A stretch of DNA of 64,000 nt from Tetraselmis striata (taxonomy: Eukaryota > Chlorophyta > Chlorodendrophyceae > Chlorodendrales > Chlorodendraceae). The notes under the pieces were generated by a model. The model was not told where the DNA came from. It saw only the letters and a program-made list of their open reading frames with translations, and did no database searches. Positions 46,645-56,069 of this stretch are shown here, piece after piece; position 1 is the first letter of the stretch; each line of letters starts with the position of its first letter. The translations under genes were made by a program, and so were the position numbers. The stretch is from NCBI GenBank assembly GCA_006384855.1, contig VCJN01002769.1, positions 661,125 to 725,124 on the forward strand, in the 5' to 3' direction.

Positions 46645-46715
46645 ATACTAGCGTAAACGGTAGAGGCCACTATACTTCACTTATGACTCACTGAAAATGG
46701 GACAATTTACTAGCT
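46645..46715 (+). repeat. Terminal inverted repeat, left (71 bp)
   Basis: Identical to the reverse complement of 53949-54019. It starts ATACTAGCGTAAACGG and ends TTTACTAGCT. Confidence 0.95.
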
Positions 46716-46931
46716 TTAAACCCTGTGCAGGTTTTTAGGGTTCGCGTGTACTGGCACAAAGTACATGATCACTTGGTGGCGGCGGAACGAGGCAGAGGCG
46801 GCGGGTCGAGGCAGGTTCTCCGAAGGTAGGTAGGTAGGTAGGTTGCCGCGAAGTCGGGGCAGTTCTCCGTCTCCCACACCTGCCTAACCGTTCTCGCTGA
46901 AACAAGTAGGAAGTAGGGCTGAGGGGTCAGT

Positions 46932-47369
46932 ATGGGTTCCCCCTTGCGGGCTATCGACGAACTTGGCGCTGCACTTGACCGGGCGGAGACAATTCTTCAA
47001 GCGCATGAGGGAACGTTCGGTAGGGAAGTTCTTCTCCAGATGGCAACAAGTTGTATCGGGTCTGCCGTCGGCCGGCCCGTCTCCTCGCGTGGGGCAGCAT
47101 TGCGTGATGTTGCGACCTTCGAAGAGTCGTTAAGGGGGGGTGCCCAGCGCCCCACTGCGTCTTTGGCCGAAGTAGTGGCGTCGAAGAGGGTGCCGCAGGC
47201 AGCCCCGGCATGCAAGGCAGCGCTAGGCGTTCCGACGCGGCAGTTGCAGACGCCCCACGGCCCACCCCGGCTGAGGATGAGGTACAACCACACCATATCG
47301 GTTGTCACTGGCTTCCTGCCGAAGACGGCCACACTGAATATGCCGACTACAAAGCGGTCAAGTCGGTGA
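46932..47369 (+). CDS. Hypothetical 145-aa ORF in the DNA transposon
   Basis: ATG at 46932 (MGSPLRAIDELGAALDRAE), stop at 47367-47369, three bases from the stop of the convergent minus gene. The N-terminal 100 residues look helical and protein-like; the last 40 are less convincing, and a splice near 47217 into another frame is possible. No known domain. By analogy with MuDR it could be the second transposon gene, but nothing in the sequence shows its function. Confidence 0.4.
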   Translation: MGSPLRAIDELGAALDRAETILQAHEGTFGREVLLQMATSCIGSAVGRPVSSRGAALRDVATFEESLRGGAQRPTASLAEVVASKRVPQAAPACKAALGVPTRQLQTPHGPPRLRMRYNHTISVVTGFLPKTATLNMPTTKRSSR

Positions 47370-47371
47370 TC

Positions 47372-50300
47372 TCAGGCCTCCCTACTAAATGGCGGTTTTT
47401 GTATGCCTCGGCGCACGAGATGAAGAGGGCTACAGCATCCCCAGTAGAAGAGCAACACGATTGTGCCTCGGTGGGCGCTGACAGCGGGCAGGCCGATGTC
47501 CGCGCCGGAGGGCATGAACACCAACGACTGCGTGGCGGGCATCATCGACTCACCGAGTTGGAGGAAAGATTGAGCCTTCTGTATGATCTCGTTGAAGACG
47601 TGTTGGAGCTCCCTGTAGAGATGTAGGCCATCTTCCGTATCTAGCAGAACAATGCGCAGCGACTCCTCCAGGGAATTCGGCACTTGGCAGCGGGGGTCTT
47701 CAGGCCCTGAAATCAAGGACGGTCATCAATCGACTGAGGAATTTACCTGCATGTATTATTGGAGTGGGACCACGTTGGGGGGGGAGGGGGGGGGTTGGGG
47801 GGGGGGGTGGGGGGGGGGGGGGCTCGCCTAAAAGGTGCATGAGCATCTGGCTCCGGTCTCCAATTCGAATGAGAGGACTCCTCTCGCCGGCGAGGAAGAA
47901 GTCGGGGCAAGTGAGCAGCAAGTGAGTCTGCAACGTCGCCATCTTCGTGCCGAGTTCTTCGTCGACTACGAAGCTGAGTTGCTTCCTAGCTAAAAAATCG
48001 GCGTTCCCCACAGCGCGCTGCAGGAAAGGTTCTTGCCTGGGCGGCGCAGTCTTGGCACCCTGAGTAGCCGATCTGACACGACACCTGGGGTCGACGAGGT
48101 CTCGACGGTTAGCAGTTGAAACAGACAACCGAGGAGTAGTATTGTGTCGCGCGACGAGGTTGGCTGCCCTGAATGGAAACCGCGAGTCCTCGGCTCCTGT
48201 TGGCGTCGGCGCCCGCACAGTCGACGCACTCGCAAGCCCAATTGTGTGTGTCGCAGCCGCTTCGGCTGTACCCGGCTTTGCCGCGGTCCTGGGTTTACCC
48301 GCCGTCGCCTGTGCCCTAGGCAAGAGACGCTCACCCTGGGGACGGCTGCGTGCTCCTTTTTGGCCCCAACGCGGAGGAGCCGGTAAGCTTGTATGTAGAT
48401 CGGAAGAGCCCCCGGCGGGCCGAGGGACATGCGAAGAAGTGCGCACCGACGGCGTGTCACCCGCCATGCGGGTCCCACGGGCTCGAAGGCTCCGCGCCGG
48501 CGGGTCCTGTATAGGTTGAGACGCCTTACGCTTCGGCCGAGGCTGAAAGTCGTCCTCAGCGTCCTCGTTGGCTGAATTAGCGAGACGACGTGATGTAGTC
48601 CGAGCGCTCACAAATGCCGGGTTATGCTTGCACGGTTGCCTTTGCCCACCCTTCATGCCCTGACAAAGCGCGGAAGTCTTACATACAGCTTAAAATGATG
48701 AGTGACGGGCAACGGCACAAATCACGTACACACCTTTTGTTGTGTAAGTTTGGCGAGCATCTCTGCAGTTTTGCTCTGTTTCGGGCGACGGGGTGCGTCG
48801 CTCGGGGCAGCCTCTGCGCTCGGGGTCTGCGGGGGCAACGTGCGACGGCGACTAAATTAGCATGCCGTAAAAGTAACTCGTGCGCAGCGGCAACAAAGGT
48901 GCAGCGCGGGCATCTCACCTTGGCGACAGCCGGCGCCACTGTCGATGCGGGCTTCGGCTCGGCAGCAAACACGGGAGGGGGTGCGCCGCTCGGACCAGCT
49001 CCTGCGCTCGGGGTCTGCGGGGGGGCAACGTGCGATGGCGAATCATTAAGCATGCCGTAAAAGTAACTCGTGCGCAGCGGCAACAAAAGGTGCAGCGCGG
49101 GCATATCACCTTGGCGACAGCCGGCGCCACTGTCGATGCGGGCTTCGGATCGGCAGCAAACACGGGAGGGGGTGCGCCGCTCGGACCAGCACCTGCGCTC
49201 GGGGTCTGCGGGGGGGCAACGTGCGATGGCGACTCATTAAGCATGCCGTAAAAGTAACTCGTGCGCAGCGGCAACAAAAGGTGCAGCGCGGGCATCTCAC
49301 CTTGGCGACAGCCGGCGCCACTGTCGATGCGGGCTTCGGCTCGGCAGCAAACACGGGAGGGGGTGCGCCGCTCGGACCAGCTCCTGCGCTTGGGGTCTGC
49401 GGGGGGCAACGTGCGATGGCGACTCATTAAGCATGCCGTAAAAGTAACTCGTGCGCAGCGGCAACAAAAGGTGCAGCGCGGGCATCTCACCTTGGCGACA
49501 GCCGGCGCCACTGTCGATGCGGGCTTCGGATCGGCAGCAAACACGGGAGGGGGTGCGCCGCTCGGAGCAGCTCCTGCGCTCGGGGTCTGCGGGGGGCAAC
49601 GTGCGATGGCGACTCATTAAGCATGCCGTAAAAGTAACTCGTGCGCAGCGGCAACAAAAGGTGCAGCGCGGGCATCTCACCTTGGCGACAGCCGGCGCCA
49701 CTGTCGATGCGGGCTTCGGCTCGGCAGCAAACACGGGAGGGGGTGCGCCGCTCGGACCAGCACCTGCGCTTGGGGTCTGCGGGGGGCAACGTGCGATGGC
49801 GAATCATTTAGCATGCCGTAAAAGTAACTCGTGCGAAGCGGCAACAAAAGGTGCAGCGCGGGCATCTCACCTTGGCGACAGCCGGCGCCACTGTCGATGC
49901 GGGCTTCGGCTCGGCAGCAAACACGGGAGGGGGTGCGCCGCTCGGACCAGCACCTGCGCTTGGGGTCTGCGGGGGGCAACGTGCGATGGCGACTCATTAA
50001 GCATGCCGTAAAAGTAACTCGTGCGCAGCGGCAACAAAAGGTGCAGCGCGGGCATCTCACCTTGCCGACAGCCGGCGCCACTGTCGATGCGGGCTTCGGC
50101 TCGGCAGCAAACACGGGAGGGGGTGCGCCGCTCGGAGCAGCTCCTGCGCTCGGGGTCTGGGGGGGGCAACGTGCGATGGCGAGTAAATTAGCATGCCGTA
50201 AAAGTAAGTGGTGCGCAGCAGCAACAAAGGTGCACGCGAATAGATGCGTGTCGAGTTGTAAACACACCTGTTCAAGTCGAGGAGGCGTTGGTGATCGGGG

Positions 50301-53300
50301 TGGTTGCACTGGAAGCAAGACGGGCTACCAGTGGTGCTCCACCACCGCCCCGTCGAAATGAGGGACATGCCCTGCCGGGTGGTTGGGTCTGGGGTCGGCG
50401 TTGCCCAAGCACGTCGCGCAGCGGAGTATGCGGGCTTGCATAAGCTGCGCGGGCGTCCAGCGACCAGCACGCGGAGGCAGCCTCTGCAAGTCCCGGAACA
50501 GGCGGATATTGTGCCCTGTGTGGCGCGCGATTCCGTCGACGCCGTCACACTCGACCATAACAACGGCGTCCACGGCTCGGGACCACGTGATGTTATTCCA
50601 CGTGACGTTGTTCGGGGGTGCGTTCTGAAGCATCTGCCTGGCATGAGGGTTGTCCCGTTTCGGCACCACATATGCCCACCGCCAAGGACCTTGACTAGCC
50701 GTGAACTTCGTGCGCGCCAAGTCCAGGCTCCGGGAGATCTGCTCAGCGCTCCACCACGACATGCCCACTCCCGGCGGGAACACGTCCCACGGAACGCCGT
50801 CGATGAGGCAACGCAGAAAACTCATCTTCCCCCTCCTCACCGGGCCCTCGAAGGGGGTCAGGCCCAGACCAGTCACCATGAACCAAGGCATCCACACCAA
50901 CGCGAATCGCCGCAAGTCGGCGATCTCGACAAGAAGCGGCGGCGGCCTATCGAAGGCCCGTGCAACGCGGGCGCGCCAGAACTCTCGGCACACGACGAAC
51001 ACGAACGCGCGGCCTCCAAGTCCAGCGCGCATGCAGCACGAGTTCGCATATGTACCACCTTGTTGGCTGACACGACCACGAAGGACAGCGGGCATCCGTG
51101 CCGTGTCTGCGGTGCGCAGAATTTCCCACAAGGCATTCTCGAAACCAACGTATTGGCGCTGGTCGACATGTACACCACCCGATGGGACACAATACAAGCT
51201 GTCATATAGGAAAACCGGCGCAACTGCACGCCCGTCACGAGTTGTCCATACCGCGATGGCGAAGTGCCCGCCCGCTTCAGTGGTATTGGGAAACGGCAAC
51301 GACTCTGGCCGCTCCCATGCCCTCGAACCCCAGGGATACGTTATGTGGAACCAAAAAAAAAGTACGCCTTCGGGGGCCGGGTCTCGGCGGCCACATGACG
51401 ACTCATGCCTAGACACAAAATTCGGAAAGCCTCGCCTTGAGTAGTCCATGCTCGCACGACAGAAACGAAACTCCACGCCAGGCGGAGGTGGGCATAAGCG
51501 CAGGAAACCCTCCAGGAAGGCGTACTGATACTCGATGTCAAATTTATCGAACTCCCAATCTCGGAGCCACTTGCACATCGCATAGTGCAGGTCGGCGTAA
51601 TCCTCGCCGTACAACGACTCAGGCTCGGGCCATACCGAGAACCAGTCGTCGAAGTTCTCGTAATTGGGGTCCCAGCCGCGGCGTAGACGAGGATCAACTT
51701 GCAGAGGTGGTCGGCCAGGCTGGGCAACACGGGGCACCGCATAAGTACTTGCGGACAAGAAATTAAAGAAGATTAATGCTCACGCTTGCAAGAGGGCCAA
51801 AGCAAGGCAGTACCTCAGGCGTGGGTGAGTCGAGAAGCTCGATAGCCGGGGACGCAGGTGCCATTGGCGGAGCCGGCTCGTCATCTTCCGAAACCCCCCC
51901 GTCCGAACTGGGGTGATATTCGGGTTGGGTAGCGTCGTACAACGAGTCTTGAGAAACAGACACACCGCGTGCGGAAGAGTTGGTCACAGTCGATTGCGAG
52001 GCACGCGGCTCAGGCGATCTGTCCTCATGCCCAGGCAGGTCCGGCTACGCCCTCAGCCGGTTGTTGTACAGAGGGCTCCGCGCTGTCCTCGACTGCCCAC
52101 GAAGGGTGTAATCGTTTCTGGTAAACCGGAGAAGGGGTCTTTAGTACGCAGCAGTCCATGCAAGTCTTACCTACGAGGTCATACTGGAGACCATCAGGTT
52201 GGGAACACAGGTGGGCAAGGCATGGGTGGTAACCTGCATCAGCCGAGCCCCTCTGTTCACGAGGCGCGAGTACTCCGCCTCTGCTTCCTCGGCAAGTTGT
52301 TTCCCCACGTTTGCGGTTACCATGTAGTCCTCGAGGTAACCTCTGTGTTCCCCTGCGTCTTGCCACTCTTGAATGGCAAGTTGGACGTACTTCTGGTGCT
52401 CTATTTTTCTCAAATGCACTTTGTTGTTGGCGCGCTCGGTGAGCCAATCGTTTTCGACCTCTTCCTCAGTCTTTGGCGGAAATGCGCTGTGAAGTTCCTC
52501 TGGAATAGGCGACAGCATTTTGGCCTTGCCTTTCTCCACCTGTGGGTTAGATGGTAGTGGGTTAGCTGGTCCTTTGCCTTTCGCCGGGTCTCGGTGGATG
52601 GGGTTGACTGCCTACGCGGCAATGTTTTGTGTCAGTTTCACGCGCAAAGTAATTCGCCGGCCGGGACATGAAGCAATTACCACTCCATGCCTGACGAAAC
52701 AGAGACAACTAAGTAAAGGCGGGAGGGGGGGGGGGGGGGCGTACTGCCACATCCGGCAGTCCAAATGTTGCGGCCCTAGAGGTACTCGGGCCTGCCTCGT
52801 CGGGTGGGGGTACCTGTCGCACAAGGTTGACACGACGATATTTGTGTTTGGTTCCCGCCATTCCGTTCCGAAGGAGGACAGAACGCATCCGAGACTACCC
52901 AATAACAGCACGCGGGGTGTTTGTGGGGCGCACTGCCACGGGCGCAAAAATACTTCGCGCAGCCCTAGAGGTACTGGGTCCTGCGTCGTCGTTTGTTGGA
53001 ACCTGTGGCGGGGGAGATTATATGCAAGAGTGTTAATTCATGAACCACCATGCCCATCCCCCCCCCACCCCCCCCCCCCCCCCCAACCATTTCCCGTGTA
53101 TTCCACAGGTCTTACCGTGCGCATGGATGTCTCGCCTTTAGCCTCCGAGCCTGTGGTATCCGGTACGCCCTCACCCCGGCCTAGTACGGGCGCATGTCCT
53201 GAGGGTGTGACTGCCGACGCGCCGGCTACCTGCCCGCCGCTCTCGCCAGCGTTGCTATCGCCAGGCGTAGCAACCAAACCGGCTCCATCGCCAGTTGCAA

Positions 53301-53716
53301 CCAAGCTGCTCGGCAACCTTTCTGCCGCTGACGCGCCCTGACCATGACCCGCCACTGATTGCGTTTCGGCCTGGCTACGTCCAGCGGCCAGGGACGCCAC
53401 GCGACGGGAGCGTCGGGCAGGTCGAGCAGACACAGCCCTTGGCCGAGAGGGTCGGGCGGCCCGGATGGCGGACTCTGGTGAGGGTTGTCGCGTGCGGGGG
53501 GGGGCTGTGCTAGGCAGCTCCAGCGGGATGGGGCCTACACCAGCCTGCACGGCAGTGGGAGCAGGCGTGAGCTGCGACTCGCGATAGGTAGTAGGGCAGG
53601 AGGGATAGGGACGCAGGGACGTAAGAGGCGGCAGCATCCCTACTCACCAGCCGTGCAGACCTACGCCGAAGGTAGGCGGAGTCCATTCCTGTCACGGATC
53701 CGGGCGTCTCCGCCAT
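47372..53716 (-). CDS. Multi-exon transposon gene with Ulp1-like protease region and tandem exons
   Basis: Frame-consistent exons, in sense order: 53716-53648 (ATG, MAETPGSVTG), 53544-53116, 52539-52234 (charged, helical), unresolved exons to 51814, a protease exon (about 51747-50269), seven 96-nt repeat exons (50156-48919), 48826-48734, 48659-47828, 47706-47372 (TGA). The protease exon has GGHFAIAVW (His), LYDSLY (Asp), and QQGGTYANSCCMRAG (Gln, Cys), an order like Ulp1/C48 cysteine proteases, then a possible zinc site CATC...H. In-frame TAG at 50325-50327 follows HHW, yet the frame goes on 18 codons to a donor that splices in phase with the repeat exons. It could be a nonsense mutation, alternative splicing, or the end of one of two genes. 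The C-terminal part is basic and Pro-rich. No transposase domain was recognised. Confidence 0.6.
47776..47822 (-). repeat. Poly-C-rich intron segment (interrupted)
   Basis: G-rich on plus, C-rich in the sense of the minus gene, just inside the intron 47827-47707. That intron uses an AG/GCGAGC donor; phase only agrees with this GC site. Confidence 0.7.
48734..50230 (-). repeat. 190-bp tandem array of exon-plus-intron units
   Basis: Seven full units plus diverged ends, period 190-191. In minus sense each holds a 96-nt exon (48919-49014, 49110-49205, 49301-49396, 49491-49586, 49681-49776, 49871-49966, 50061-50156) between a GCAG or CCAG acceptor and an AAG/GTGA donor. Introns are 94-95 nt. Each exon encodes 32 residues, TPSAGAGPSGAPPPVF then AAEPKPASTVAPAVAK. 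The last exon (48734-48826, 93 nt) is a diverged relative with a basic end. Confidence 0.85.
52740..53008 (+). repeat. Diverged direct repeat in an intron of the transposon gene
   Basis: 52740-52818 and 52930-53008 share GC-CACTGCCAC, GCCCTAGAGGTACT-GG and CCTG-GTCG words at a spacing of 190 bases. They lie in the intron between 53116 and 52539. Confidence 0.55.
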
Positions 53717-53948
53717 TTTATGAAAGTTAAGACCCCGCAGGCCAGTGAGTGTCGCGTGGGAACCTATGAAGGGCTGCCGGCCACGGTTTGGGTTCTGGGG
53801 CGGCCTTGGCGGTGGTGGAAAGGTAGCGGTACTGCGCAGCCCCCCCCCCCCTCCACTCGAGTGGGCGGGATAAGGGATGGCGGCGGCGACGTCGAGTACA
53901 GTACTTTGCGCTGTATATGTATGTCTGTAGTACATTGTTTGGCGGGTG

Positions 53949-54019
53949 AGCTAGTAAATTGTCCCATTTTCAGTGAGTCATAAGTGAAGTATAGTGGCCT
54001 CTACCGTTTACGCTAGTAT
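53949..54019 (-). repeat. Terminal inverted repeat, right (71 bp)
   Basis: Exact inverted copy of 46645-46715. Confidence 0.95.
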
Positions 54020-54033
54020 ATTGCGCTTTTCTC

Positions 54034-54042
54034 ATACCGAAT
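54034..54042 (+). repeat. 9-bp target site duplication, right
   Basis: ATACCGAAT, as at 46622-46630. Confidence 0.8.
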
Positions 54043-55306
54043 CACTGCGTCTTTATTTACTACGAGAGGAGGCAGTACCGGTACGAATATGCAGTGACGA
54101 CCAAGCTCTCACGGCCCAGCCGGTCTTGAACCGCCGACTTACATATTCGTAGTCACTAGGGGGCCTTCGCAACTTTGGGTAGTCAAGGATTGAACCAAAC
54201 TTTGGTTCAACATATTATCGTGCCACGTCGTGCGCGGGTCTAGTCCGCATGTAATCGTTACGATCGCCTCAGTCCGTTCGATCTGCTTGCATCACCCGCC
54301 CCTCAGGAAGCTTCTCGTCCAAGGCCGGGGCGAGCTTCCGTCGTTTCCCCTAAACTTCTTCCTAAGCCCCCCATTGGCTCCGAACTTGTTCGCATGCTTC
54401 CAGAACTCGCAGATACGGGCAGCGTCTGTGACGTGCGGCATCGTTGAGATCCAACGTGGGTTCGAATCCCACCGTCGCTTCCACTCCGTGGGCGACACTT
54501 CTTTAGCTGCACATCCTCCCCAACCAAAGACTCGGAGCCCGTGTCCGACGTAGCGGGAGCGTTACCATGCGGCATGTCGTAGAGGTGTGGGCCAGTTTGG
54601 TGGACGCGGCTGCGGGCGGGCTGTGTGAGATGGCGCGAGCTGCGGCAGGCCGCAGCACGATGCACCCTCCACCGTCTCTGGCCCACACGTCGTAGCCTCA
54701 CCCGGAGCTGTACTCGCTCGTAGCCCCGCCACCGCCGCGACAGTACCAGTACCAGTACGACTATTTTGCCGCTGCGCTAAAAACACGGACGATTTCTTCC
54801 CTCAAATCTTTGATCCCAACTAACTTCATTTGTGGACCCAAGTTGGGGAAGATTGGACCAACATCTTCGTCCAATCTTTGCGTACGCGAGGGTGTACGGG
54901 CTGATGTGTACCGCAGATTCTGACGTGTCGATCCGAAGTGTTGGTTTAAAGGTCGCGAAAGCCCCCTACTAGCTCTACAACTGATGAGCGCCCCAGTCAG
55001 CTAAAGTTCCCGGGCCAGATGGTCGGATCGACCAGCAGGAAACTTTTAAAAACAAGCTGAGGTCCTTATTGTAATAGTCGCTAAATATTGCTGCGCGGCG
55101 CATCACAACTCAAAGCTCACCTTTGCTCTTTTGCGGTTTGATGCGCGCGCGTGTGGGGGTAGCACAAAAATCTCGTTTATGTGGTGAAGAGCTGGCTTGA
55201 AGATATTCACTTGGCCACCTAGGCTACGAGACAAATTCATGGCTGTAGGGAAAATATAATCCACGTTTTTTCTATCCTGCTACAATTTTTTGGTGTACGG
55301 CCTTCC
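54043..55306. other. Gene-free spacer, AT-richer from about 54780
   Basis: Contains a tRNA-like 3' half at about 54440-54480 (a hairpin like a long variable arm, then a T-arm with GGTTCGAATCC) without a matching 5' half, and a 10-bp hairpin AAGATTGGAC/GTCCAATCTT at 54849-54878. No protein gene seen. Confidence 0.5.
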
Positions 55307-55412
55307 CTGGCCTCCTGCTCGACCTTGGTTTCAGGCTTATTATGTCTCTTTTGCTGGCAACCTTTCATCATAGTTGCTGTTAGTTCTGTTTGTACTGCGC
55401 ATTTGTTAAGCC
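55307..55412 (+). repeat. Dispersed repeat, inverted copy of 43108-43220
   Basis: Same blocks as the copy at 43 kb, opposite strand. Unit function unknown. Confidence 0.8.
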
Positions 55413-55708
55413 CCGATTATGTAGAGATAATAATAATATTTTGAAAGACTTTTTGGTGTACGAGTACTATAGTAGTACTGGCCGATACCGCGATACGAAA
55501 GTAGGCGGATCATCCTGCATTTAAAACACATACATATATATGTCTGTAGTTCAAGAAATATCAGAATATGCATCATATATTTACGTCAGCAGCAGTTCCA
55601 CATGCCGACCATATGCTGTACTGACATGGGCACCGGGCGCAGTGGCTACCAGAAAAGGCAACTGCAAGCAAGGGACAGACGACAGCTGGCGACCCAACAA
55701 CAACTGCA

Positions 55709-56035
55709 GTGCCGCCCAAGGACGGCAGTGCTGGCTCAGGTCATGCTGCAGTCTATGCCAGTAGCCATCGCCTGACGGCGCCCCGGTGCGGTCGATACTT
55801 CCCGGGCGAGCCACGGCAGGAAGCGCAGCGGCTCGTATTCCACATGCCGACGGCTCGATGCGCGCCGAAGGGCGCCCACGTAGCCTGCTGCCCGTGTATC
55901 CTGTGTGTGCAGTCCACCAGGTGACCCAGCCCACGCTGCCGGCATTACGATTACGGGCGCGCCCACCACCCCACCGCCTGCAGCAACGCGGAGCCTCTAT
56001 GCGCTCTTTTGGTCACTGATGAGCGCCCCGTCCGG

Positions 56036-56069
<34 letters not shown>

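Larger units (their letters stand above)
46631..54033. mobile_element. 7.4-kb DNA transposon with MuDR-like layout
   Basis: Bounded by a 9-bp direct duplication and by inverted ends. The outer 14 bases of each end are only partly alike. The next 71 bases (46645-46715 and 53949-54019) are identical when inverted. Inside are two convergent transcription units whose stops are 3 bases apart: a short plus ORF (46932-47369) and a long minus gene (53716 to 47372). A 9-bp duplication, long inverted ends and convergent genes fit Mutator-like elements. No MURA-type transposase was recognised, so family assignment is tentative. Confidence 0.8.

Noticed and set aside
47210..47626. Plus-strand 138-codon ORF overlapping the last exon of the transposon gene
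   Set aside because: The minus exon 47706-47372 joins upstream exons in phase and has convincing codon content; the plus frame over it is probably antisense, though its first part could splice to the ORF at 46932.
48734..50230. CRISPR array
   Set aside because: The repeats are contiguous 190-bp units without spacers, in eukaryotic DNA, and code in phase when spliced.
54440..54480. Possible type II tRNA gene (variable-arm hairpin plus GGTTCGAATCC)
   Set aside because: No D arm or acceptor 5' strand could be paired with the 3' part, so it is at best a tRNA-like fragment.
54981..54988. CTGATGAG, and again at 56016-56023, resembling a hammerhead ribozyme core
   Set aside because: The bases after it do not form a stem II leading to GAAA in either place; at 54981 a GAAAC occurs about 50 bases later but the closing pair does not form.
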